From an uncultured Clostridia bacterium (GTDB lineage Bacteria > Bacillota > Clostridia > Lachnospirales > CAG-274): a stretch of 64,000 nt of DNA. Below, one piece after another: positions 35,487 through 41,972 of the stretch (its first letter is position 1; each line of letters begins with the position of its first letter). The position numbers and the translations under genes were made by a program. Under the pieces are notes generated by a model that did no database searches, was not told the DNA's origin, and saw only the letters and a program-made list of their open reading frames with translations. The stretch is from contig CANPXH010000003.1 in assembly GCA_947585865.1 (NCBI GenBank), positions 62,001-126,000 on the forward strand, read 5' to 3'.

Positions 35487-36042
35487 TATATTCCGAAAAT
35501 TGATTATGTACCTTTCGTTCAAGAGGATGGCTGTTAAACATCCCTCTCTTCCTCAATTCAACCAATCTTTTATATCTTATCTCTGCGGATGTCATAGATA
35601 CATTACATATTTGGGCAATATCAGATGCAGAGGCTATATTAAGGCTGTGCAGTACAGCTGCGGGCATCAATAAATCCCTTGCAAATACATTTGCCTGTAT
35701 TTCTTTTATGTCTATATTGTTGTCTGTTTCGCTGTTACGGCGGAAGGTGATCTCATTATCTATAATATGATTTAGAAGGCAATGCCCCAATTCATGGGCT
35801 ATTGTAAATCGTATTCTCGCAACAGGCTTTTTACTATTATAGTAAATAATGTATCTTCCATTAATCCTTACAGAAAATCCATCCTCAATGTCCGAGTATT
35901 CAATTTGACTATCATTATAGCTGAGTATTTGAATATTATAATGCTTGGCTATAATTGATAAATTAACCGGCAGTTCAAATATTCCTACATCAATTAATAC
36001 TTCCCATGATTTATTTCGTGCTATTTTATATTCGTTATACAC
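35455..36042 (-). CDS. ImmA/IrrE-family metallopeptidase
   Basis: A 195-residue zinc protease with the motif TIAHELGHCLLNH (His83, Glu84, His87) and a downstream acidic region (NIDIKEIQANVFARDLLMPA) that supplies the third ligand, as in ImmA. In ICEBs1 and related phages ImmA cleaves the XRE repressor encoded next to it to trigger induction. The repressor gene 71 bp upstream makes the same role likely here. The start is GTG after AAAGGAAGTGG. Confidence 0.9.
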   Translation of the reverse strand: MYNEYKIARNKSWEVLIDVGIFELPVNLSIIAKHYNIQILSYNDSQIEYSDIEDGFSVRINGRYIIYYNSKKPVARIRFTIAHELGHCLLNHIIDNEITFRRNSETDNNIDIKEIQANVFARDLLMPAAVLHSLNIASASDIAQICNVSMTSAEIRYKRLVELRKRGMFNSHPLERKVHNQFSEYIKKVSDTGNI

Positions 36043-36113
36043 GTTCCCACTTCCTTTCTACTTTTTATTGTAGAAGAAAGTGGGATAGATTGCTTTAGTA
36101 GATTAATGGAAAT

Positions 36114-36557
36114 TTATTCGTCAAAGCCTTTTGACATAGGTTTATTTAAATCCTTTTCAATATCCTTTTTATTGAGCGTTACATCTATTTTACTATTGCC
36201 CCTCGCAGCTGCATTAAAAACATAATCATTATCTGTAATCCTTGATAATTCAGCATCAATAATATAGTTAATGATATCTTGGCTTATTGTATCAAGCTTT
36301 CTGTATTTATCAAGCATCATTGTTTCTGTATATGATAATTGATTTTGTCCTATACCATACATTTCAGCCAAAGAAATTTTAAATATTTTGCAGATTTCAA
36401 TTAATGTTTCGATGTCGGGCGCAGCAGCTCCCCTTTCCCAGCCCGAAACTGCAGTAGTGCTTATACCCAATTTTTCGGCTAGTTCGCTCTGTTTTAATCC
36501 AAGCTGTTTTCTGTATTTTACAATGTTGTTCCTAATGTTATCTCGGTAAATACCCAT
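36114..36557 (-). CDS. XRE-family phage repressor (ImmR/cI-like)
   Basis: A 147-residue protein. Residues about 10-65 form a helix-turn-helix (LGLKQSELAEKLGISTTAVSGWER), followed by a C-terminal part without a peptidase domain. It therefore cannot self-cleave like lambda CI, which fits control by the neighbouring ImmA protease. It is transcribed leftward from a promoter whose spacer contains operator O1. The five operators in 36584-36731 are its likely targets. AGGAGGTGAGTAA precedes the ATG. Confidence 0.9.
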   Translation of the reverse strand: MGIYRDNIRNNIVKYRKQLGLKQSELAEKLGISTTAVSGWERGAAAPDIETLIEICKIFKISLAEMYGIGQNQLSYTETMMLDKYRKLDTISQDIINYIIDAELSRITDNDYVFNAAARGNSKIDVTLNKKDIEKDLNKPMSKGFDE

Positions 36558-36576
36558 TTACTCACCTCCTGATTGT

Positions 36577-36605
36577 ATTATAATACAGAATTTCTGTAAT
36601 TACAA
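36577..36605 (-). promoter_or_regulatory. Leftward repressor promoter (PRM/PL-like)
   Basis: Minus-strand TTGTAA (36600-36605), 17-nt spacer, TATAAT (36577-36582). Operator O1 fills the spacer, so binding there should autoregulate the repressor. Confidence 0.7.
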
Positions 36606-36731
36606 CCAAAATTACAGAAATTCCGTATTTTTGTAAAAGATATACAAAAAAATATACAGAAATTGTGTAATATTTTAATTGACAATACAGGAATTGTGTA
36701 GTAATATGTATTTAGATACAGAATTTCTGTA
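36584..36731. promoter_or_regulatory. Array of five 15-bp operators
   Basis: Five copies of the dyad TACAGAAWTTCTGTA: O1 36584-36598 (perfect), O2 36613-36627, O3 36655-36669, O4 36686-36700 and O5 36717-36731 (perfect). O1 lies in the leftward promoter, O4 between -35 and -10 of the rightward one, and O5 just after its start point. Start-to-start spacing is 29, 42, 31 and 31 bp. Confidence 0.9.
36679..36707 (+). promoter_or_regulatory. Rightward early promoter (PR-like)
   Basis: Near-perfect consensus: TTGACA (36679-36684), 17-nt spacer, TAATAT (36702-36707). It overlaps operator O4 and drives the cro-like gene. Confidence 0.8.
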
Positions 36732-36777
36732 TTTAATAACAAACAAATACTTAATGATTGTATTGGAGGTGTGGACC

Positions 36778-36981
36778 TTGGCCGAAAAAATTAAAAAGTA
36801 TATGACGGCAAATAAAATCCCAGTTAATAAACTTGCAGAAAAATCAGGATTGAATGTTAGGTCATTGTATGCCATCTTTAACGATGGAAGAAAAATCACT
36901 ATTGAAGAGTATGCGGCAATATGCAAAGGCCTAAATGTTGAGTTGGATTTTTTCTTTTCGCAATACCAGGAGCCAGCCTAA
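36778..36981 (+). CDS. Cro-like XRE regulator
   Basis: A 67-residue protein with a helix-turn-helix (VNKLAEKSGLNVRSLYAIFNDG). The start is read as TTG at 36778 because GGAGGTG lies six bases upstream; longer readings would start inside the promoter. As first gene of the rightward operon it occupies the cro position and should compete with the repressor for the operators. Confidence 0.78.
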   Translation: MAEKIKKYMTANKIPVNKLAEKSGLNVRSLYAIFNDGRKITIEEYAAICKGLNVELDFFFSQYQEPA

Positions 36982-36986
36982 GAAAA

Positions 36987-37010
36987 CCGCCTTGCATCTC
37001 TGCAAGGCGG
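36987..37010 (+). other. Perfect stem-loop after the cro-like gene
   Basis: CCGCCTTGCA, loop TCTC, TGCAAGGCGG: a 10-bp perfect stem five bases past the stop codon, without a T-tail. It may stabilise or process the early mRNA rather than end it. Confidence 0.5.
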
Positions 37011-37070
37011 TAGGTAAGGAAATTAATTAAGTAAAGGGAAATGAAATTGTAAAGAAAAGGAAGGAAGAAA

Positions 37071-37268
37071 TTGTTTGTATTATGCTGCATAGCGGTGCTG
37101 GGGCTGGTAGTGGCTGTGCTGTGTGTGGGGCTGACAGTTGCCCTACTGTATCAATATTATAAGCAGACGATTGCATTAAATGCAATGATAAGCTACACAG
37201 CTGAAAAAATCGGGGTTGATGAAGATTACCTTAGAGAAATAATAATTAAGATAAAAAGAAAAGTTTAA
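37071..37268 (+). CDS. Small phage membrane protein
   Basis: A 65-residue protein with one long hydrophobic helix (about residues 3-30: LCCIAVLGLVVAVLCVG and on) and a charged C-terminal tail ending KIKRKV. The start is TTG after AAAGGAAGGAAGAAA. No family recognised. The single helix and early position are all that can be said. Confidence 0.5.
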   Translation: MFVLCCIAVLGLVVAVLCVGLTVALLYQYYKQTIALNAMISYTAEKIGVDEDYLREIIIKIKRKV

Positions 37269-37285
37269 ATTCACAAGGATAAAAT

Positions 37286-37305
37286 ATAAGCCACTTGCAA
37301 GGGGG
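37286..37305. repeat. Second copy of the 20-bp int/xis repeat
   Basis: Identical to 34792-34811. Here its AAGGGGG end serves as the ribosome-binding site of the excisionase-like gene. Confidence 0.7.
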
Positions 37306-37313
37306 TCTGTATT

Positions 37314-37505
37314 GTGAATGAGATAATGAGCGTAAAGGAATGCGCAGAACAGCTGGGAGTAACTGTAGTACATATGAGAAAGGGCATCGAACAGGGGGTA
37401 TATCCCTTTGGCGTTGCCGTAAAGGGAGGGAGGGGAGAAAGGAATAAGTATATAGTGTATCGCAGGCGGTTTGAGAAATGGCTCAATGGCGAGCTGACGG
37501 GATAA
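37314..37505 (+). CDS. Excisionase-like helix-turn-helix protein
   Basis: A 63-residue MerR/excisionase-type protein: IMSVKECAEQLGVTVVHMR forms the helix-turn-helix and YRRRFEKWLNG the end of a winged fold. The GTG start is eight bases after AAGGGGG; an ATG four codons in is possible. Its size and fold suggest that it directs the integrase towards excision, but a regulatory DNA-binding role is the alternative. Confidence 0.65.
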   Translation: MNEIMSVKECAEQLGVTVVHMRKGIEQGVYPFGVAVKGGRGERNKYIVYRRRFEKWLNGELTG

Positions 37506-37519
37506 AAAGGAGGGATTTG

Positions 37520-37666
37520 ATGTATTACCACACATGCCCGCACTGCGGGGCAAATCTGGCCCCCAATGAAAGGTGCGATTGCCGAAATGCGCTTTATGGT
37601 AAGAATAAAGAAAGCGGCATAGAAGATAGGGAGAATCGCAAAAAGGATTGCAAAAAAACAAGTTAA
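37520..37666 (+). CDS. Small zinc-ribbon protein
   Basis: A 48-residue protein with CPHCGANLAPNERCDC, a CxxC-x9-CxC knuckle, and a highly charged tail. The start at 37520 is set by GGAGGGATTTG; an upstream in-frame ATG has none. Function unknown. Confidence 0.6.
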   Translation: MYYHTCPHCGANLAPNERCDCRNALYGKNKESGIEDRENRKKDCKKTS

Positions 37667-37804
37667 AAGCAACATAACAATATACCTGGGCTGTCAAGAT
37701 ATGCTCTGCATAGTCTCCTCCTCGTACCAAAGTAAAGGCATACCGTATATGTATTTTTGCAGGGCATATCCTGAGGGCTCAGGTAATGGAAAGAAGGAAT
37801 GATT

Positions 37805-38152
37805 ATGATAGGCTCAAAGAAGTGTAAAATGCTATATGAGATACAAAGCACCATGGATCAGTACAAGATAAAAGACATCCGCTACTCTTATACTATAGCC
37901 TTTGCCTTTGACGGTGCTGCCAGCGCAAGGATATATGTTGCCAAAGGCAGTGATACTATATCCTGGTTTTTGTTTGATTTGGAAGAAATAAGATCAGGCG
38001 ACCTTAAGATAATAAAAGATCGCATCAATGCCGACATGGAACGAATCGGGAAAGGTACCGATATTAAGGAAATAAAAAAGGAACTGCCCTTAGACAAAAC
38101 CGGAGATGTAGACATCAAGGCATTTTTGAAAAGGTTTAATAGGAGAATCTGA
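37805..38152 (+). CDS. Hypothetical phage protein
   Basis: A 115-residue soluble protein with an alternating hydrophobic N-terminal half and a charged C-terminus rich in Lys, Asp and Arg. No domain recognised. The ATG at 37805 has AAGAAGGA at proper spacing; one two codons upstream is less well placed. Its stop abuts the next gene, so the two are translated together. Confidence 0.6.
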   Translation: MIGSKKCKMLYEIQSTMDQYKIKDIRYSYTIAFAFDGAASARIYVAKGSDTISWFLFDLEEIRSGDLKIIKDRINADMERIGKGTDIKEIKKELPLDKTGDVDIKAFLKRFNRRI

Positions 38153-38404
38153 ATGATGAAAAAGCTTAAAAAAGACATAAAAGAAGTGGGAAAGGATATT
38201 AAAAGGCTTTCGCACAAAATGACAGACCCTATAATAACATGGATTTGGGAAAGGTGCTACATAGTAAAGGAAATATGCAGGAGGACATATATTAGCTGCA
38301 AAAATACCATAAACGACAGAACGGCGCCTGTTGACATAGCCAAGTGCGTACTTAAAAAGGACAACAATGTAATAGAGGTCGAATTTGGGAGGATTGGCGC
38401 ATGA
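38153..38404 (+). CDS. Hypothetical basic phage protein
   Basis: An 83-residue protein with a strongly basic, helical first 20 residues and three cysteines (YIVKEICRRTYISCK, then AKC). No family recognised. TAGGAGAATCTGA precedes it, and its stop overlaps the following ATG by four bases. Confidence 0.55.
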   Translation: MMKKLKKDIKEVGKDIKRLSHKMTDPIITWIWERCYIVKEICRRTYISCKNTINDRTAPVDIAKCVLKKDNNVIEVEFGRIGA

Positions 38405-38613
38405 TATGTAGTTTGAACAAGAATGAAATATTAAGAGGAATAGAAGCAACAGGGCTTACACAGCTGGAATTTTGCAGAAGAAATGGTATAGCAATAAATG
38501 ATATGCGCAAGGTTCTCAGCAGAGGTGAGGCAAATGCCGAGACTACAAACAAGATAGCTAAGGGGCTGGGCTTGAGACCTGTAGAGCTTGTAAAAAAGGA
38601 ATATGCCCTGTAG
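38401..38613 (+). CDS. Small helix-turn-helix protein
   Basis: A 70-residue protein with an XRE-like pattern (TGLTQLEFCRRNGIAINDMRKVLSRG, then TTNKIAKGLGLRPVELV). Four-base overlap with the previous gene. A regulatory role in the early operon is likely; its target is unknown. Confidence 0.65.
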   Translation: MICSLNKNEILRGIEATGLTQLEFCRRNGIAINDMRKVLSRGEANAETTNKIAKGLGLRPVELVKKEYAL

Positions 38614-38689
38614 ATGACCAACTACAGGGCGGGATCTCCTTTGCATCACTTCCGCTCTTAGATTTGCATAAGGCTAAGAGCGGAAAGTG
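38605..38689 (+). other. Two large stem-loops after the HTH gene
   Basis: GCCCTGTAG/CTACAGGGC (38605-38630) overlaps the stop codon of the HTH gene. A 15-bp stem CACTTCCGCTCTTAG/CTAAGAGCGGAAAGTG (38647-38689, one bulge) follows. Neither has a T-tail. They may be RNA processing or regulatory structures. Confidence 0.5.
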
Positions 38690-38763
38690 TTGAAAGGGTA
38701 CAGAAATCACATTTATATAATAGCATAAATCAACAAAGAAGTCAAATAAAAGGAGATAAAACA

Positions 38764-39105
38764 ATGCGGTCAATAGATACCAACAAAGAGGCGATAGTGA
38801 TAGCGCCTAAGGAAAAAGAAAAAATGATTGCTGACATTATATCCGAGCGGATCGGTGAATGTTGCAGAGAAAACGGCATAGAAGTAGACTATGCCGTTGA
38901 GGAAATAGCTATGGAATATCAACTCAGAATAATCATAGTTGACAGCGTTATGGGAGGAAGAGATCTTTATTGGATATCAACAAAGGATCGTATGATTACT
39001 CGCACAATACCTGCTCTGACAATGCTTGATGTATTAAAGGTAATTGCAGAGTACTTTAATACATCGACTGATTATTTAATAGGGCTGACGGACAGGATGT
39101 ATTAA
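38764..39105 (+). CDS. XRE-tail-like phage protein without a DNA-binding domain
   Basis: A 113-residue protein ending VIAEYFNTSTDYLIGLTDRMY, the usual last helix of XRE regulators, but the preceding part shows no helix-turn-helix. A protein of similar layout is encoded at 44005. GGAGATAAAACA precedes the ATG. It could bind or poison XRE repressors through the shared tail; this is inference. Confidence 0.55.
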   Translation: MRSIDTNKEAIVIAPKEKEKMIADIISERIGECCRENGIEVDYAVEEIAMEYQLRIIIVDSVMGGRDLYWISTKDRMITRTIPALTMLDVLKVIAEYFNTSTDYLIGLTDRMY

Positions 39106-39117
39106 AGGGAGTGACAG

Positions 39118-39426
39118 ATGATGAGGATAGCGGTATTTGACAGGAATATCCCTGCATATGCTACAGCAAAATTAAATTTAAAAAAGATAATACACGAAAA
39201 TGATCTTGACGATGCCTTAAAAACAATAAATTTATATGGCGGACAATACATAGCAGTAGAAAAGCATTCCAGCAATGCGATCAACAGACAGGTGATGAAC
39301 ATCAACGGACAGTGGCAGAGCGTATTTAGAGATTTTGTGGTATATAAGCAATTGGAAGGAAAGCCTGTAAACATGACAAAAGCTGATGAGAGGACATTGT
39401 CGGTATTGGTTAAGTGGGAGGGATAA
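39118..39426 (+). CDS. Hypothetical phage protein
   Basis: A 102-residue soluble protein of mixed alpha/beta pattern with no recognised motif. GGGAGTGACAG overlaps the start region. It lies in the early operon, ending one base before the zinc-finger gene. Confidence 0.55.
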   Translation: MMRIAVFDRNIPAYATAKLNLKKIIHENDLDDALKTINLYGGQYIAVEKHSSNAINRQVMNINGQWQSVFRDFVVYKQLEGKPVNMTKADERTLSVLVKWEG

Positions 39427-39427
39427 A

Positions 39428-39739
39428 ATGAAATGTTTAAATTGCGGTAAGGAGTTTACCGCCTTAAGCGTAAACCAGATGTATTGCTGCGAAAAGTGCG
39501 GAGTGCAATACCGGCGCAAGCACAGCGTAGACGAATTTTATCCCCAGATCACATTCCGCTGCTCTCAGTGCGGTAAGCTCGTGCAGACCGAGGGCGGAGT
39601 CAAGGATAAGAGGACAAGATTCTGCAGCAGGGAATGTGAGAAAAAGTTTTGGAAGCGACCTCACTGGGAACACAAAGATAATGCTATGCAGAATGCTCCG
39701 GGATGGAAGTTGAGATTAAGGGAGCAGAGTTGTGACTAA
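39428..39739 (+). CDS. Zinc-finger phage protein with three Cys clusters
   Basis: A 103-residue protein with MKCLNCGKEF, CCEKCG, FRCSQCGKL and FCSRECEKKFW, i.e. several CxxC/CxxxC knuckles similar to MYM/TRASH-type fingers. The start at 39428 is set by GGAGGGATAAA. The last 42 codons lie in a 145-bp direct repeat whose second copy (40476-40620) makes the end of a chimeric gene at 40381. Function unknown; nucleic-acid or protein binding is inferred from the fingers. Confidence 0.65.
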   Translation: MKCLNCGKEFTALSVNQMYCCEKCGVQYRRKHSVDEFYPQITFRCSQCGKLVQTEGGVKDKRTRFCSRECEKKFWKRPHWEHKDNAMQNAPGWKLRLREQSCD

Positions 39740-39757
39740 AAGACAAGAAGAAAGGCT
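39613..39757 (+). repeat. 145-bp direct repeat, copy 1
   Basis: Identical to 40476-40620, 863 bp away. It spans the end of a zinc-finger gene and the first codons (MTKRQEERL) of the next. Confidence 0.9.
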
Positions 39758-39935
39758 AGGAATCTTTTTTTGCGATGATAGGTATGAGTATGATGATAAT
39801 AAAGGATTATTTGGGCTTTGGTGTAAATATCACAAAGAAGACGATTGGGAAAAAGCGGCAGAGCTGGCGAGGCAGATAGCCGAACTACCTGAAAGGAGAA
39901 TAAAACATAATGTTAATTCCAGCATTGCTTTTTAA
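39732..39935 (+). CDS. Hypothetical protein, hybrid after repeat copy 1
   Basis: A 67-residue protein starting at a GTG that overlaps the previous stop, with GGGAG upstream. Its first nine residues (MTKRQEERL) come from the 145-bp repeat and equal those of the 170-residue protein at 40595; after that the two differ completely. The rest is acidic and helical (DDWEKAAELARQIAEL). It may be a recombination product or a genuine small protein. Confidence 0.45.
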   Translation: MTKRQEERLGIFFCDDRYEYDDNKGLFGLWCKYHKEDDWEKAAELARQIAELPERRIKHNVNSSIAF

Positions 39936-40377
39936 AGAGGAAATCTTGAAAGAGTTTTCGAGAATAATATATACTGAAGATTTTTTTTACTACTCAGGTT
40001 ACACAGGGTGTTTTGAGCTACCTGATATTAAAGATTGTGATAATTTGTATCAATATGCCATTGTTAATAAAAATAAAGTTATAGGTTATTTAACCTACAC
40101 AGTTGACCCTTATGTAAATTGTGTAAGGAATTTTGGGCTAATTTCCTTTGACAAAGGGAATTACATAATAGGCAGAGAACTTTTTAATGAAATGGAAAGT
40201 CTCATTAAAAAGTATCACAGGGTAGAGTGGCAAATGATTGGGGGCAATCCAATCAAGAAACACTATGATAGGTTCTGCGAGGAACACAATGGTAGAGTGG
40301 TAGTTCTGCACGACGCTAATAGAAACCCAAACGGAGAATATTGCGATGTGTATATATATGAAGTGGTAGGAGGATAA
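39910..40377 (+). CDS. GNAT-like hypothetical protein
   Basis: A 155-residue protein with a pattern resembling N-acetyltransferases: strand-rich centre (AIVNKNKVIGYLTYTVD), a helix ELFNEMESLIKK, then VEWQMIGGNPIKKHYDRFCEEHNG and a closing strand DVYIYEVVGG. The usual acetyl-CoA loop (R/Q-x-x-G-x-G/A) is not obvious, so enzymatic activity is uncertain. It sits inside the segment bounded by the 145-bp repeats and may have arrived with it. Confidence 0.5.
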   Translation: MLIPALLFKEEILKEFSRIIYTEDFFYYSGYTGCFELPDIKDCDNLYQYAIVNKNKVIGYLTYTVDPYVNCVRNFGLISFDKGNYIIGRELFNEMESLIKKYHRVEWQMIGGNPIKKHYDRFCEEHNGRVVVLHDANRNPNGEYCDVYIYEVVGG

Positions 40378-40380
40378 AAA

Positions 40381-40602
40381 ATGAAATCAATCGAGGAATT
40401 ATATGAGTTTATCCCAGAACTTATTGATCAAGTGAAGTACGACAATAATAAAGTGTTGATTTTTAATGATAAGGCGACAAGATTCTGCAGCAGGGAATGT
40501 GAGAAAAAGTTTTGGAAGCGACCTCACTGGGAACACAAAGATAATGCTATGCAGAATGCTCCGGGATGGAAGTTGAGATTAAGGGAGCAGAGTTGTGACT
40601 AA
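40381..40602 (+). CDS. Chimeric small protein ending in zinc-finger tail (repeat copy 2)
   Basis: A 73-residue reading frame whose first 31 residues (SIEELYEFIPELIDQ and on) belong to an unrelated gene, joined to the last 42 residues of the zinc-finger protein at 39428. The junction coincides with the left end of repeat copy 2. Only the FCSRECEKKFW knuckle remains. AGGAGGATAAAAA precedes the ATG, so it can be translated, but it is probably a recombination remnant. Confidence 0.5.
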   Translation: MKSIEELYEFIPELIDQVKYDNNKVLIFNDKATRFCSRECEKKFWKRPHWEHKDNAMQNAPGWKLRLREQSCD

Positions 40603-40620
40603 AAGACAAGAAGAAAGGCT
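40476..40620 (+). repeat. 145-bp direct repeat, copy 2
   Basis: Identical to 39613-39757; bounds the apparent 863-bp insertion or duplication. Confidence 0.9.
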
Positions 40621-41107
40621 GGATAAATTTATAGCACAGTATGTTGACGACTACACAAAATTTGAAAGCTTGGGATTCGATGGTAAAGATATAAAAAGAA
40701 TGCTTGGTCAACTACCTTATGTAAAAGGCTTTGTGCTCTGCCCTATATGGCTCTACAGAGTAGAGCGGCTGCCTAAGGGACACAAATGGACTGATGAGGC
40801 AGTAATGGAATTTAAACATAAACAAGGTCACGGTGGGCACGCCAGGGTAATATATACAAATTATTTCTACGCCATAGAAAATGATTTGTATATTAAGCAG
40901 ACTGAGGGTAGACACAAAGCACATCTTGCGAAAATAGAAAACTACAAAGAACTCACGGCCGTAGAGGTCACGCCATATTTAGGCAGTGATATTGTAATTG
41001 TGTGGCGTAAATTAGGACTAAGGCAGGGTCATGTAGAGCCCGTGTTAAGGGATATAGGGCAAAAAAGGGGTTCGTATCCCATCACTGGAATGAGGTGTCT
41101 AAAATAA
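40595..41107 (+). CDS. Hypothetical phage protein
   Basis: A 170-residue soluble protein starting GTG (MTKRQEERLDKF) inside repeat copy 2. It has His-rich stretches (KHKQGHGGHARV, EGRHKAHL) that could bind metal. No family recognised. The preceding gene overlaps by eight bases. Confidence 0.55.
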   Translation: MTKRQEERLDKFIAQYVDDYTKFESLGFDGKDIKRMLGQLPYVKGFVLCPIWLYRVERLPKGHKWTDEAVMEFKHKQGHGGHARVIYTNYFYAIENDLYIKQTEGRHKAHLAKIENYKELTAVEVTPYLGSDIVIVWRKLGLRQGHVEPVLRDIGQKRGSYPITGMRCLK

Positions 41108-41148
41108 GTAAGAAGAAAAAGCCGGAAAGAGCGCGTAAAATATGGACG

Positions 41149-41216
41149 GAGGAGGAATAAATATGACAGAATTTAAGCCTTGGACAGAATTAAAACCTTG
41201 CCCTTTCTGTGGCAGC
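41149..41216 (+). repeat. 68-bp direct repeat, copy 1 (start of Lar-like gene)
   Basis: Identical to 46153-46220. It covers the ribosome site and first 18 codons of both Lar-like genes. Confidence 0.9.
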
Positions 41217-41348
41217 GAGGATACAAGCATTGAAGTCGTTCGCCCAGCGAACAAAACCACAGTAAGGTGTGAAAATTGCCTTGCGGTCGTAAGTTTTTAC
41301 GACACGATAGAGGAAGCTATTGCAGCATGGAACAGAAGGAGGACGTAA
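41163..41348 (+). CDS. Lar-like restriction-alleviation family protein
   Basis: A 61-residue protein of the Lar type: LKPCPFCGSEDTSI, VRCENC, and the closing AIAAWNRR. Rac-prophage Lar modulates host restriction; many phage homologues share only the zinc-ribbon. GGAGGAATAAAT precedes the ATG at 41163. Its first 18 codons are identical in DNA to those of the fused gene at 46167. A host R-M island lies 22 kb away, but a functional link is speculative. Confidence 0.75.
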   Translation: MTEFKPWTELKPCPFCGSEDTSIEVVRPANKTTVRCENCLAVVSFYDTIEEAIAAWNRRRT

Positions 41349-41612
41349 ATGGGATATTTATACGAAAGACACGGATTGACACTAGCTGGTAAAACACCAG
41401 AAGGAACTTGCCCTGAATGTGCCGTAAAGCACGACCCAGAGCAGCCCCACAACAGAGACAGCCTGGCGTATCAGTACAAGTTTTACGACCAGCACGGACG
41501 CTTTCCGACATGGGCAGACGCTATGGCTCATTGCAAGGAAGAAATTAAAGAATTATGGACGCAGGCATTAAAAGAACGAGGCATTGAAGTTGAACAGGAG
41601 GAAAGAAAATGA
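41349..41612 (+). CDS. Hypothetical phage protein with CxxC
   Basis: An 87-residue protein with one CPEC knuckle and a helical, acidic C-terminus (HCKEEIKELWTQALKERG). The start codon directly follows the Lar-like stop. No family recognised. Confidence 0.55.
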   Translation: MGYLYERHGLTLAGKTPEGTCPECAVKHDPEQPHNRDSLAYQYKFYDQHGRFPTWADAMAHCKEEIKELWTQALKERGIEVEQEERK

Positions 41613-41971
41613 CATACGATTTTAACGACACAAAATATTATCTGAAAAAAAGAGGTGAGATATGCAACGCTGCAGATTGCGGCAAATGTCCTTTATCGAA
41701 GAATAATAATGGAAAAAAGTTGGCGTGTGACCGATATGAGGAGAGATTCCCCGAGGAGGCTATTGCAGCGGTTCGGGAATGGCATGAGAGCAAAACAAAG
41801 AAGCAGCAGACGTACCTGAATGATTTCCTCAGCAAATTTCCCAATGCGGTAAAAGACAAGAATGGTTATCCGAGGGCAATATGCGCATGTAATATATATC
41901 CCGAGATATTTGGCAGAGCTGAGAAATGTGGCGACTGCGGGGTTTGTTGGGATATGGAAATGGAGGAATGA
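41609..41971 (+). CDS. Cys-rich phage protein, paralogue of the C-terminal half of 46167-46712
   Basis: A 120-residue protein with CNAADCGKCPLSKNNNGKKL, FPEEAIAAVREWHES and a Cys-rich end (CGDCGVCWDME). The same blocks occur in the second half of the fused protein at 46167. The cysteine spacing suggests a metal site, possibly Fe-S or zinc. GGAGGAAAGAAA precedes the ATG; a four-base overlap links it to the previous gene. Confidence 0.6.
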   Translation: MTYDFNDTKYYLKKRGEICNAADCGKCPLSKNNNGKKLACDRYEERFPEEAIAAVREWHESKTKKQQTYLNDFLSKFPNAVKDKNGYPRAICACNIYPEIFGRAEKCGDCGVCWDMEMEE

Positions 41972-41972
41972 A

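Noticed and set aside
36679..36777. Upstream extension of the cro-like gene to a TTG at 36679
   Set aside because: That TTG is part of the -35 element; the strong ribosome site points to 36778.
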